Origin: Girardinichthys multiradiatus
Taxonomy: Eukaryota > Chordata > Actinopteri > Cyprinodontiformes > Goodeidae
NCBI RefSeq assembly: GCF_021462225.1
Contig: NC_061795.1
Span: 7,502,001 to 7,566,000 of the forward strand
Reading direction: 5' to 3'
DNA length: 64,000 nt
Below the pieces are notes generated by a model. It did no database searches and was not told the origin of the DNA. It was given only the letters and a program-made list of their open reading frames with translations. Shown here piece by piece: positions 33,478 through 44,905 of this stretch (positions are counted from its first letter, which is position 1; each line of letters begins with the position of its first letter). Made by a program: the position numbers and the translations under genes.

Positions 33478-34747
33478 CAGGGGTTGGACAATGAAACTGA
33501 AACACCTGGTTTTAGATCACAATAATTTATTAGTATGGTGTAGGGCCTCCTTTTGCGGCCAATACAGCGTCAATTCGTCTTGGGAATGACATATACAAGT
33601 CCTGCACAGTGGTCAGAGGGATTTTAAGCCATTCTTCTTGCAGGATAGTGGCCAGGTGACTTCGTGGAACTGGTGGAGGAAAACGTTTCCTGACTCGCTC
33701 CTCCAAAACACCCCAAAGGGGCTCAATAATATTTAGATCTGGTGACTGTGCAGGCCATGGGAGATGTTCAACTTCACTTTCATGTTCATCAAACCAATCT
33801 TTCACCAGTCTTGCTGTGTGTATTGGTGCATTGTCATCCTGATACACGGCACTGCCTTCAGGATACAATGTTTGAACCATTGGATGCACATGGTCCTCAA
33901 GAATGGTTCGGTAGTCCTTGGCAGTGACGTGCCCATCTAGCACAAGTATTGGGCCAAGGGAATGCCATGATATGGCAGCCCAAACCATCACTGATCCACC
34001 CCCATGCTTCACTCTGGGCATGCAACAGTCTGGGTGGTACGCTCCTTTGGGGCTTCTCCATACCGTAACTCTCCCGGATGTGGGGAAAACAGTAAAGGTG
34101 GACTCATCAGAGAACAATACATGTTTCACATTGTCCACAGCCCAAGATTTGCGCTCCTTGCACCATTGAAACCGACGTTTGGCATTGGCATGAGTGACCA
34201 AAGGTTTGGCTATAGTAGCCTGGCCGTGTATATTGACCCTGTGGAGCTCCCGACGGACAGTTCTGGTGGAAACAGGAGAGTTGAGGTGCACATTTAATTC
34301 TGCTGTGATTTGGGCAGCCGTGGTTTTATGTTTTTTGGATACAATCCGGGTTAGCACCCGAACATCCCTTTCAGACAGCTTCCTCTTGCGTCCACAGTTA
34401 ATCCTGTTGGATGTGGTTCATCCTTCTTGGTGGTATTCTGACATTACCCTGGATACCGTGGCTCTTGATACATCACAAAGACTTGCTGTCTTGGTCACAG
34501 ATGCGCCAGCAAGATGTGCACCAACAATTTGTCCTCTTTTGAACTCTGGTATGTCACCCATAATGTTGTGTGCATTTCAATATTTTGAGCAAAACTGTGC
34601 TCTTACCCTGCTAATTGAACCTTCACACTCTGCTCTTACTGGTGCAATGTGCAATCAATGAAGACTGGCTACCAGGCTGGTCCAATTTAGCCATGAAACC
34701 TCCCACACTAAAATGACAGGTGTTTCAGTTTCATTGTCCAACCCCTG
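33478..34747 (-). mobile_element. Tc1/mariner DD36E (Incomer-like) transposon, copy 2
   Basis: The 1270-bp element has CAGGGGTTGGACAATG at the left and its complement at the right. It is flanked by TA at 33476-33477 and 34748-34749. Confidence 0.94.
33530..34561 (-). pseudogene. DD36E transposase with one nonsense codon
   Basis: The frame starts at an ATG at 34559-34561 and runs 343 codons to the end PTPY without indels. A single TGA (34418-34420) replaces the Arg expected after YHQEG, within the DNA-binding half. The rest is open, with FSDEST, the second Asp in QDDNAP, and Glu in DLNIIEPLW, spaced by 36 residues. Conserved positions around the triad (SPDLN, YQDDNAP) are better kept than in the copy at 4691. 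This copy has a start but a stop, and the other has no stop but no start, so neither makes a full protein. Confidence 0.9.
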
Positions 34748-34749
34748 TA

Positions 34750-35640
34750 GATGAATAACTGCATTTTTACTGTCCCCCAAACAGGTCAAATATATATAAA
34801 TTGCAGGACCAATGCATCTCATCAACACACATCTCCCCACAGTACATTTTCTTCGAATATTACTGCTTAGTGAACGTTTTTTAGACACCGATAAAGTCTT
34901 TAGCTAGCAGATAGTTCAAAACACAACAACTTCTCACCTCTCTCCTCCTGCTCAGAAAGCGCAGAACCCTCTCCTTTCTTTCTCCCCCTGCGTGTGTGTT
35001 GTGTTTCAGTCCCCCTTCTCTGCTTAGACTGCTCCTCCCTCCGTGATGAGGCAGAAATGATACAAAGCTGTCATCTTGTCTAATAACTTTCATTTCTTTT
35101 AAAATCACTAATTTGCCGGTTTATTGACCAACAGCTGTCCTGGAAACTGGATGAAAAGCAACATACTCTGGGTTCTGTTTCTCTCTCACCGCACTTATCG
35201 CTCGCGTCACAAGGGCTAAAGGTTAAAGGTAACGGGGTGTTTGGGGGTCGTTGTCATGTCATCTCTCTTACGAAATAATATTAGATAACATTATTAATAC
35301 CTGTTTTCATTAGGTGTCAGAGAAGGGCTTATGTGAATGAATGAAGAAATAAATAAATATTTTGACCAAAAGGGCTTTTGGGAAAGGAGCAAAACGGCTT
35401 CAACCCCCAGCTAAAAAGATAAATAAAAGTTTCCTCACTGCTATATAAAACACAGTTTTAAGGTTGTTTTCTTAAATCTTAACTCAAAATTGTTGCTTGA
35501 TCCCTTGGTTTCTTTAATTTTGTCTCCTATATGCAACCCTGAACCTTTATCCCTTGGAACTTATGCATGTAACATACTGTATGCCTTTCACCTGTCTGTG
35601 CTGTTTATGGGGTCATCCAACCATCTGCTCCTTCTTAGTA
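34750..35640. other. Unassigned sequence
   Basis: I see no domain or element terminus. Confidence 0.4.
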
Positions 35641-35828
35641 CATCCTACTGTGTAATGATTCTTCACACCGAACGCGGATTCTGCGAATATTTGGCCTCAT
35701 TTGTTTGCTCTTGCCCGCTTAACATTCTGCGTGTACTCCGCGTTGGCATTTGGCAACAAGCAGCAACGCTTCGCCGCGTCATCAAGTAGAAAGAGCTTCC
35801 ATCTGCTGCTTGCTGGTTTCAACTGAAC

Positions 35829-36130
35829 ATGGCCGACATGGATTTCACGGATATTTACGGTGTTTTACCTGTGGAGAGCCAAAAAACGCTGCTGACCGCG
35901 ACGTCCTGGGTTCACCAGATTCTTCAGGGACGGGAACAGTTCAGAGATTACCACCACCTACTCCAGGAGATGTGTCTGGATGACGGTCGATTTCAGCGGT
36001 ACTTCCGTCTATCCAGGACCCAGATCTGCTGTCCCGCATTGGGAGACGAATTGGCCTCTGGGACACCAACTACCAGCACTATATCCCCGCTGCTGAACAC
36101 CTGTCCATCTGTCTTTGGTGAGTAAATAAA
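35829..36130 (+). pseudogene. PIF/Harbinger-type transposase, first exon with frameshift
   Basis: A frame starting MADMDFTD reads TATSWVHQILQGREQFRDYH and CLDDGRFQRYFRLSRTQ, the N-terminal part of fish Harbinger (HARBI1-like) nuclease. After RTQ the homologous reading continues in another frame (DLLSRIGRRIG, then DTNYQHYIPAAEHLSICL), so a small deletion of about 7 bases shifted the frame. A GGTGAGT donor-like site at about 36118 ends the exon. The catalytic DDE exons are not found downstream. Such proteins normally cut Harbinger elements with 3-bp targets. This one is a broken fragment. Surrounding text such as CACACCGAACGCGGATTC (about 35661) resembles element-end sequence. Confidence 0.7.
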
Positions 36131-37717
36131 TCTCAGCTCAGTAAAAAAACAGCCGATTTTTAATGTCCACATCTCCTAAATATAAGATATTTGTGCCTAA
36201 ACATAACCAGGCCAGGTCCTTTTTGTACTTGTCTCGGTAAAAGTAATTAGTTGAGTCATACAACCCTGGCTTGCCGCACACCGCCACTATGATCTGGTCC
36301 TCCATCTTCACTGACAACTGCTTCTTCTCTGCTGCGGTCTTTCACCCTACGTCACAGCCACATCCAGTCCCTGATTGGTTGATGCGATGCGAATTTAGGA
36401 AAAAGTTCAGATTTTTCAACTCGTCCATCGCTCTCACTCCGCTACCGCTCCGCTCCCGCTTCGCGCGCCTAGAGATGTCAGACAAGGGGCAGGCAGAGGC
36501 AGAAAACCAGACAGAAAACAGAGTCGAAATCCAGAAATCCAATCCGTCAGACAAGGGGCAGGCAAGAAGGCAAAATCCGTGAGGCAAGGCAAGGTCAAAG
36601 AACAAGATCAGTCAGGAAGGAACGCTGGATAACTACTCACAAATGTTTTCGAAAATCCGGCACCGTCTGCCTGTCAGATGGCTGTATATAACTGCAGCTC
36701 CACAGGTGTGTGGCTTAATGGTGATTGCGCAGCAGCGCAGCAGCAGACAGGTGAAGCAGATGAGTTGATTGCATGAGTGAGAGCAGAGCAGGCAGACGGG
36801 CCAGAATCATAACTGACTTTCCCCTCCCCTTGGTGGCAGGGGAGATCCAATCAGCATTCCAGCCAGGTTGTCTGCAGGTTCAACAACCTTTCATTTTTTC
36901 ACAACATTTACAATCTCTGAGAAAACATGTATTATTAACAGATATTTAATAACATGTTCAAAAAGAGCACTGCACTCAAATGCACCATCAGTAGCCTACT
37001 TTTCCCTCAGACCATAAATGGTTTAAAACCACACAATTCCAGGATTGTAAATCCTTTAGAATTAAAATTAAGAGAAAAGATGAACTGTAGATGAGTTTCA
37101 TATAAAATGAATGAAATAAGATGCTGAAAATATTTCTCCAACTTGAAAAGCTCAGCAGCCTCTGTCCACAAAGCCCCACCCAGAAGGTTCACGGTCATCG
37201 GGTAAGATACCTCTATGGCTCTGCAGTTTAAAGGGATTTCCCTGTTATTTTTATACTAAATGATTAGAGTTAATGCTGTAAGCAGTTTTTAGCAAACCCA
37301 TAGTTAGCATTGCAAACAACAATCTGTATGTGTTCTATGTAATGGAATATCATCTTAACTAAGATTGTCAGCATTTTTATTATCCAGCATGTCCAATAAA
37401 AGATGCAGTACGAGTCTTTGAAATGATAACACAGAGCTGGTGGGGTATTTAGCTTCCCACTGTTTGCTAACATCTAACTCCTTGTTAGCCAACATGCTTC
37501 TTTAGAAAACATGTTTTGCTTTTTATACATTTTCTGCCTCCTCTACCTTCTGTTTTAAATCAAGATTCTGGATTCAGTGATTCTGGACGAAGTCGTCTTC
37601 CTTGTCTGTTCAATTTACTGTTTTTTTTTTTTTTTTTTTTTTATATGTTATATTCTCAAAACAAGTGACACACAGATCTGGTGAAAGGTTTACATACCCT
37701 GACAGAATTTCAGTTTT
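36131..37717. other. Mixed repeats, no gene
   Basis: The segment 36476-36590 contains two copies of TCAGACAAGGGGCAGGCA (36478 and 36548) and looks LTR-derived. A poly-T run lies at 37621-37642. No coding frame is recognisable. Confidence 0.4.
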
Positions 37718-37788
37718 TTTCTGAGATTAGCCCTCATATGGCGTTATCAATTTAATGGATAACGCCATATGAGGGCTAATCTCAGAAA
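37718..37788. repeat. Perfect 31-bp inverted repeat with 9-base loop
   Basis: The arms at 37718-37748 and 37758-37788 are exact reverse complements (TTTCTGAGATTAGCCCTCAT and so on), around the loop AATTTAATG. The text before it (GGTTTACATACCCTGACAGA) resembles the end of a Tc1-type element. It is probably a fold-back structure. Confidence 0.85.
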
Positions 37789-38294
37789 TTGGAAGCGGTT
37801 TCATAATTGAGAAACTGTTGTAGAGCCAAAGCTTATTATGTAGTTAATCGTTTTTCAATGTGCAGAGACAAAAAGCCTTGGTTTCTACAAAGCAAAAATG
37901 TGCCTTGCACATCTGACTCATTCTTCTTGCTGTGTGCAGATTCTTAGAACAAGAATCCTAAATTAAAATGTATTTTCCTTGAAATATTCCATGGAGGGGT
38001 TACACGATGGCACAGGTGCTAGTACTGATGCCTTGCAACTAGAAGACAAGATGTCAGTAAAAAACAGGAAGTTAACACATACAGAGGGGAGACGTATTTG
38101 ATACACTGCTGATTTTGCTGGTTTTCCCACTTGCAAAGCATGTAATTTTTATCATAGGTACTCTTCAACTGTCAGTGACTGAATCTAAAACAAAATCCAA
38201 AAAATCACATTGTGCGATTTTTAAGTAATTAATTAACATTTTATCACGTGACATAAGTATTTGATCACTTAACAACCAGTAAGAATCCCAGTGC

Positions 38295-38485
38295 AGTGCT
38301 GGTGGTGTAGGGGGGGTTAAGCACGCAACCCATATACGGAGGCTTTAGTCCTTGACACAGCCATCCTGGGTTTAAGTCGCGGCACTTGGAAACATTTGCT
38401 GCATGTCATCCCCTCTCTCTTTGCCCCCATTTCCTGTCTTGACTACTATAAAAAAAAATACTAGGAAAAATAAAGGCCACGAGCG
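38295..38485 (+). mobile_element. tRNA-derived SINE (second family)
   Basis: A degenerate tRNA part has an A-box-like GGTGGTGTAGG and a B-box-like GGGTTTAAGTCGC at about 38368-38380. It is followed by a pyrimidine-rich body and the tail AATAAAGGCCACGAG. It differs from the SINE at 11150 and interrupts a Tc1 remnant. Confidence 0.68.
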
Positions 38486-38494
38486 CAGCAAAAA

Positions 38495-39075
38495 AAGGTC
38501 ATGTGGTCTGATAAGACAAAAATAGAGCTTTCTGGTCTAAACTCCACTCGCCGTGTTTGGAGGAAGAAGAATGATGAGTACAACCCCAAGAACACCATCC
38601 CTACCATGAACCATGGAGGTGGAAACTTAATTATTTGGGGATGCTTTTCTGCAAAGGGGATGGGATGACTGCACCGTATTGAGTGGAGGATGGATGGGGC
38701 CATGTATCTGAAGATCTTAGCCAATAACCTCCTTCCCTCAATAAGGGCATTGCAGATGGGTCGCAGCTGGGTCTTCCAGCATTACAATGACCAGTAACAC
38801 ACAGCCAGGGCAACTAAGGAGTGCATCCATAATAAGCATCTCAAGGTCCTGGAGGGGCCTAGGCAGTCTCCAGACCTGAACCCAATCGAAAATCTTTGGA
38901 GGGAGCTACAGTCAGTATTGCACAGCAAAAGCCCCGAAACCTGAAGGATCTGGAGAACATCTGTACGGAGGAGTGGTCCAAAATTCCTGCTGCAGTGTGT
39001 GCAAACACTAGAACTACAGGAACCACAGAAAGAACTACAGGAAACGTCTGATATCTGTAATTGCAAACAAAGGTC
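38495..39075 (+). pseudogene. Tc1-like transposase C-terminal remnant
   Basis: One frame reads [24 protein letters not shown], then [17 protein letters not shown], then [12 protein letters not shown] and [15 protein letters not shown]. This is the catalytic half of a Tc1 transposase. The first Asp survives in SDKTK. The second is replaced by Tyr (HYND), and a stop follows two codons later. A further TGA follows GMG. The DNA-binding half is missing and the SINE occupies its place. It is clearly dead. Confidence 0.75.
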
Positions 39076-39179
39076 TCTATGCCAAATATAAGTTTTTGTT
39101 TTTTCTGATGTCATGCAATAAAATGCAAAGTAATTACGCAGTTGAAGAGTACCTATGATAAAAATTAAAGACTTCTACG

Positions 39180-39639
39180 GGGGTTTGTTGGTGAATAGAA
39201 GGAACTGCCTAAACAGCATTGAGGCAGTTCCTTTTTTGTTCTTTGTGGGAGAGGCAAGTGGTCAGAAAAGTCATCGGACTAGTCTCCAGAAAGAACCACA
39301 TTCTGTCTACAGAATTTACCCATATGCACTCAGGTCGCTGCTTCGTAGCACCACCTAGGAGAACTAGTAGATTTTAAAATTATTTTGTTGCTTTTGCTAT
39401 TAGGCTGCTGAACCATTTTGATGGACCATTAGACTTATTTTAAATGCATTGCACTAAACCAATCAGAGGCTTAAGAAATGGATTTTAGAGGCTATTGATA
39501 ATGTGTACAGGAATTAGTTTTTCCCCTTTTTTGTTTTCTGTTGTTGTGTGATTGTGATTGCCTGTACTACCCAAGTGGACTACTAAACTGAATTACCCTT
39601 TTTGGGATAAATAATGTTTTTTGAATTGAATTTATTTTA
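39180..39639 (+). other. LINE 3'-end-like sequence
   Basis: The text TGAATTACCCTTTTTGGGAT and then TTTTTTGAATTGAATT near 39590-39632 resembles a LINE 3' end. The upstream part is not recognisable. Confidence 0.4.
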
Positions 39640-39800
39640 AAATTAAAATGTTGAAGATTCTGGGAGCCTCTTCTCTGCAATCTGATCTTTTTTAGTTTCT
39701 TCCGTTGATTTTCCGTTGGATTCAAGTCCGGGTCATAGGAGCTTTTTTTTTCTTTCTGGGGGGTTTTCACTGAGTGTTTGGGATCTTCCTTTGGCTGAAG
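39640..39800 (-). pseudogene. Tc1 transposase scrap
   Basis: On the minus strand the frame reads KQVWVLQPKEDPKHSVKTPQ and then DPDLNPTENQRKKLK. The DPKH and PDLNPxEN motifs mark the second Asp and Glu region of a Tc1 transposase. No termini and no other domain survive. Confidence 0.6.
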
Positions 39801-40036
39801 AACCCAAACTTGTTTACTCTTCAGGTTCACATCCTAGATCTGAACGAATGAAATATTCTCATTGAATACTTTGTTCTGTACAAAGTTGAATGTGCTGACA
39901 ACAAAATCACACAAGAATCATCAATGGAAATCAAATTTATTAACCAATGGAGGCCTGGATTTGGAGTCACACACAAAATTAAAGTGGAAAAACACACTAC
40001 AGGCTGATCCAACTTGGATGTAATGTCCTTAAAACA

Positions 40037-40200
40037 AGTCAAAATGAGGCTCAGTATTGTGTGTGGCCTCCACGTGCCTGTATGACCTCCCTACAATGCC
40101 TGGGCATGCTCCTGATGAGACAGCAGATGGTCTCCTGAGGGATCTTCTCCCAGACCTGGACTAAAGCATCCGCCAACTCCTGGACAGTCTATGGTGCATC
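40037..40200 (-). pseudogene. Tc1-like transposase C terminus
   Basis: On the minus strand the final codons read TVQELADALVQVWEKIPQET and then SMPRHCREVIQARGGHTQY before a stop. This is the C-terminal end of a transposase. It is cut off abruptly at about 40200 by unrelated sequence. Confidence 0.6.
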
Positions 40201-40202
40201 AC

Positions 40203-41690
40203 ATCTCTCTCTTTTAGCTACTTTTAACCAATAATCTACAGCCTCATAACCTTCTTTTTCCATTCTTCTCAAATCACGTTTTTGTACTTTAATTATTGCA
40301 TCCTGTAGATTAACACATTTTATGAGAGTTTAATCGAACATCATAATTATATGTGGTTATCCATTTATCTAAATATTTTTATTTTGTTTGAATTCTGTGC
40401 TTCTATTAATTTCCAATCTTTGCATTGTAATTTGTCAATAAGTTTATTTGTACTTGCCCCTTTTCCCATTTTTGAAAAAATTTGGTCCAGTATATAAATA
40501 CCTAGGGCATTCTAAATTCTGGATTATTCTGCTCAGTAGGGTGACAGAAAAATTCTCCTTTTGTAGTAATTCTCACTTCAACTATTTCGAGTGGAGAATT
40601 CCTGCCTTTGCATCCACAAAAGTTAGTCACTTACAATCCTACTGCTTTGGTATGAGGCAAACCTAGTGGTTTAAATCCTCCATTCATTTCTCACATTCAC
40701 ACTCATTTTTTTTTTTTTTTTTAAACGCGGAATTTTCTTAGCATTTTTGTTTAAATACTTATCAGGACTCCGCCGTCCTTTAAACACGGAATTTTTAGTA
40801 TTGCTTCTTAATACATTTTAGGACTCCGTCGTCCCCTTTTTAAACACGGAATTTTCAGTATTACTTCTTAATACTTTTTCAGGACTCTGGCATCCTACTT
40901 TTACTTGTTAGGGCCTAGGATACACAGGGTTTTATATCACGCAATGACCCCCAGTCATTCGTCACACTTTTTAATCCAAACTCAACTCACCACTTGTCTT
41001 TCCCCTCTCTCTCGGAGTTCAGTCAGCCGTCAGACCCCAGCGGGCAGGCTGAGGTCCAGTCCCGGAAAGGGTCTGAGAGTCTTCCTGATGAAGCCTGCCG
41101 TGCGCACGGTCTTTACTGGATTCCACCAACCCGCTGGAATCCTCGGGCGTATTGGTCTCCGGCTCAAAAGGACCAAAAATGTTAGGTTAAATTAACCTAA
41201 AATACTTATAACATCACAAAAAGAAGAGAAAGACAAGAGAATTAGTTTTTACTCGCTGCGAGGAGAATGGACAGAGATGTGCTTTCAGTTACAAATCTCC
41301 TACCGCTCTGAAAACCATCTCTCCGACATCCTCTTTTTATTATCTTTAGGGTGGTCCCTAGTTACATAAACGTTGCTGCTCTTAAAGGGTGGGGAACAAC
41401 AGTAGCAACGTGACATAGATAATGTACCCCGTTATCTTGTACAAACACACTTGCACAGTCTCTATAATCTTAAGATATGTGCACTCTTTGTTCAGCACAA
41501 TCAGTCTTCATCTTTATGGTGTCCTCAACTGTGACTGCATCATCCCGATTCCACCTTTCCTCCTTGCCTGCAAACAACTCATCACATGTTTATTTACACA
41601 TACAACATGAAAAATTATAAAAGTCAAATAGTAAAGTTAATAAAGACGAGGAAATATAAGATAAAATATATAAAATTATTCCAGCACTGA
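40203..41690 (-). mobile_element. Partial LTR retroelement: LTR plus leader
   Basis: A candidate LTR occupies 41180-41607 (TGTT...AACA ends, with an AATAAA in minus sense near 41340). It is followed in minus sense by a possible tRNA-Tyr-like primer site and a GC-rich leader (41030-41165), then three 59-60 bp tandem units (40722-40899). No gag frame follows before the junction at about 40203. A second LTR is not seen. Confidence 0.5.
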
Positions 41691-41699
41691 CAGACACAG

Positions 41700-41800
41700 C
41701 AAACCTTCTCGCCACAGCTCGCATTGATGTGCCATCCTGGATGAGCTGCACTACCTGAGCCACTTGTTTGGGTTTCCTGAGTCCGTCTCATGCTACCACG
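41700..41800 (-). pseudogene. Tc1-like transposase N-terminal helix-turn-helix remnant
   Basis: On the minus strand one frame reads GLRKPKQVAQVVQLIQDGTS and then MRAVARRFAVSVS, a helix-turn-helix of the DNA-binding half. It stops at about 41692, where unrelated sequence begins. The remainder of the protein is missing apart from the C terminus at 40037-40200. Confidence 0.6.
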
Positions 41801-42094
41801 CGTGTGAAAGCACCACAAACATTTAAAAGTGACCAAAACATCAGCCAGAAAGCATAGGTACTGAGAAGTGGTCAGTGGTCCCCACCTGCAGAACCACTCC
41901 TTTATTAAGTGTGTCTTGCTAATTGCAAAAGATTTCCCCCTGTTGTCTATTCCATTTGCACAACAGCATGTGAAACTGTCAATCAGTGTTGCTTCCTAAG
42001 TGGACAGTTTGATTTCACAGAAGTTTGATTTACTTGGAGTTATATTGTGTTGTTTAAGTGTTCCCTTTATTTTTTTGAGCAGTGTACTTTTGAC

Positions 42095-42235
42095 TGCTCT
42101 GTCAGAAATCTTGTGATGAAGATCTGGTTGCAATTGCTTTATTTGGAAATTATGTTCTCTGAATATTCTAGTGTGTGGCCCGAATGGTGTTCACTGGAAC
42201 ATTCAGAAGTTTAGACACACATAGTTAACCAAGGC
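42095..42235 (-). mobile_element. Tc1-like scrap
   Basis: The text GGTGTTCACTGGAACATTCA and then GAAGTTTAGAC resembles a transposase N-terminal region of another Tc1 family, in reverse complement. It is too short and diverged for a frame. Confidence 0.35.
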
Positions 42236-44117
42236 CACCAGTATTTGTGACAATGATGTTTCCAACATACAGTGTAGATTTTATTCCATTGACCTCATTA
42301 GAAAGACATTTACTGAGGAAAAACAGTGATGTGTTCCATATTTATTTTCATCACTGGAACGCTGTCTGCTAAACCTACTACAGTTCAACATGTACTTTTA
42401 GTAAAAGGACATCAAACACAAAAGGTGAAGGCCCTTTAATTTTTCCACTTCCCACTTCAGCCATTATCTCTTAGCTCTGCTAGCAGACTGGATAACTGCT
42501 TTGGCTATCGAGGGTTAGAGCTTAAACCAAACATCTAGCCAGCTGAATGGTTAGCCTTAGGTGGGCTAAACCTTTTCTCTCCTTGAATTGTGAGGAATAG
42601 AATATTATCAAGTTTTACTTGGTCCACATAGAATAAGCTCCACAGCATACAACAGCTGATTATCAGAACAGTCAACTATTTTCACTCTATTTTTTTTTTA
42701 CTTAACTGCATTTCATTCCTTTCTTAAATTGTTATTGCTTTGTTCCAGAAGAAAAGCTTTAAGTTAAGGAAATAGTTTGACTTGAAACAAAACTGCAAAT
42801 GAATTTAGATTTATTGTACTGCTCCTGTTTGTTCTATTTTGTTGGTCACTTTTTTTGCTTATCAGTTTGCTTCAGACCGGTTTACAGGCAGAATGATAGG
42901 TAGGTTTTAAGGAGTCTGAGGTTAGAATATACCAATAAAAACAATCTTTTTGTGGAAAATGGATGTACTACTTAAGAGCTTTAATGGCATTTTCTGCCAT
43001 CCTTTACCTTTCAAGAGCTTGTAATATTTAATCAAAATGTTTACATAAATCTGGTTCAAGAGAGAAACATTATTTGATGTGACTAAGATTTTACATGTAG
43101 CTGCCAACTTTTGAAGTTGATGTGAGTGAAGAAAGTCAAATAAGCCAGGAATATGTGTTTGAAGTTTGAGGGTGTTTTTACCTTCAGTGCAGTCTGAAAG
43201 CTTGCAGATACACTGCTGCTCTTGTTTAGATCAGGCTTTCAAGTCAAGGCTACACACATGTTGCCCAGGAAACCTTTCAGCACCCAGCATTCTGTGGCTC
43301 AGAGACAAGGAATGAAAAAGGTGAGTGGGCACCCAGGTCTTGGTCTGTCTGCCTATGTGATGCAAAATTAGAAGAAGGACTTGGGCACACTTGGTGTCAG
43401 GGTTAGCTCTTCATTAAAAAGGTCACATGAAGGCTTTTCCAGAGGGTTGCTTTAATAATATCGGGCATTACCAAATAATTCCCTTTGAAAGCACGGCTTT
43501 ATCTGTTTCTGCCTATGCTCTGACTACAGAGGCTCCTACTGTGAAGCATTCCACGGCTGAGCTCACTTGCAAAGTGAAATGTTGTCATTTGTTTAATTTT
43601 GTCCTACGGCTGATTAATTCATCTCATTTGATTGAACATGATTAAAACCATGGTGCATTATCACTTGCATGTGGAAGACCATGTCCTCAGCTTGAAAAAT
43701 GAGGGGTAGTGATGATAAAATCCACCCTACTAATTTTAACAAGCAAAAGAAGAACACCATGTCAGACTTCTTCTTGGAATTTAATCACTTTAGTGACAGA
43801 TGTCCTCATTTAGAACATAGGCTCATAGTCACAGAACATCCAAAAATTACATAAGTACAGTTGCGTGGAAAGTCTGAACATGTCATTACATCTATACAAT
43901 ATAGCGAGGTCCGCATTTTTCTTTACAATGTCAAACATTTACTGTTTAAACAAAACAATGCAGAGTTATCTTTTCTCATCTGATAATAGAGGAAAGCTGT
44001 CATCTTTGTTTTAAGTTCAACAGTTACAGACACAGCATGGAGGTTTAACACATTTATTGTAATGATTGGTGAAGTGATGGATCTTCTTGGTTAACTGGTT
44101 TACTGGTGGTTCCTAGA
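42236..44117. other. Unassigned sequence
   Basis: I see no protein domain, RNA gene or element end. Confidence 0.4.
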
Positions 44118-44905
44118 GTATCTAGAAGTAGAATGGGAGGCAGATCCTTTGATTATCAGGCTCCTCTCCTGTGGAACCAGTTCCCGGTTTTGGTCCGTGA
44201 GGCAGACACCCTGTCTACTTTTAAGGCTTCTGCTGGTAACAACTTAATGCTCAGCCTCTACCGATGATCCACATAGCCCTGTCTTTTAGTGTTTAACCCT
44301 TTCTCTCTCCTAGACATGGCGATTGACTGAGCTTAACTGTGACTAACTCTATGTGCTCTCTTTCAGACTCTAACCTTGAAAACTGTCTCAGAGTTTATCT
44401 GTTCTTTCTTTCTAGGTGAAACGACTAAAGGAGCTACATCCATTCCCTTCCCATACAATGTATTCCTGGATCAGTGCTTCTTTGTTCTCTTTGTGTCTCT
44501 GCTCTGTTCTCTCAAACCCCCAGTCGGTCGTGGCAGATTGCCGCTCACACTGAGCCTGGTTCTGCTGGAGGTTTCTTCCTGTTAAAAGGGAGTTTTTCCT
44601 CTCCACTGTCGACCCTTGCATGCTCAGTATGAGGGATTGCTGCAAAGTCAACGCCATTGACTGTTCACTGTCTCTACATGCTCATCTGGGAGGAGGGAAT
44701 GCTGCAAGTCACTGACTGGATGCAACCTGCTGGCTTTCCTTAGGCAGAAAAACGTTTTATTCAATTTGAATAAATAACTAACTCTGACTGCACTGTTCAA
44801 TGGTTATGATTAATTGGAATGTATGTACCTGACTGTTGTGAAGTGCCTTGAGACAACATGTGTTGTGAATTGGCGCTATATAAATAAAACTGAATTGAAT
44901 TGAAT
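44118..44905 (+). mobile_element. LINE 3' end: last codons plus 3' UTR
   Basis: The first 49 codons (44118-44264) read GGRSFDYQAPLLWNQFPVLV and then READTLSTFKASAGNN, ending LYR before TGA. This is the C terminus of a fish LINE polyprotein. A 3' UTR follows with GGTTTCTTCCTGTTAAAAGG, then GCGCTATATAAATAAAACTG and a GAATT repeat tail at about 44887-44905. The reverse transcriptase and endonuclease are missing through 5' truncation. Confidence 0.75.

Larger units (their letters stand above)
38082..39177 (+). mobile_element. Deleted Tc1-like element with a nested SINE
   Basis: The left end CAGAGGGGAGACGTATTTGA follows a TA. Inner inverted-repeat segments match perfectly for 29 bases (about 38143-38171 against about 39139-39168). 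The outer right terminus is missing. A SINE sits where the N-terminal half of the transposase should be. Confidence 0.7.
39828..42084 (-). mobile_element. Tc1-like element with its centre replaced
   Basis: The right end reads CCCTTTATTTTTTTGAGCAG followed by TG and TA at 42085-42086. The left part (39828-40200) is the matching 3' region of the same family but lacks the outermost tip. Between about 40203 and 41690 the transposase core is absent and LTR-retroelement sequence is present instead. Confidence 0.68.
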
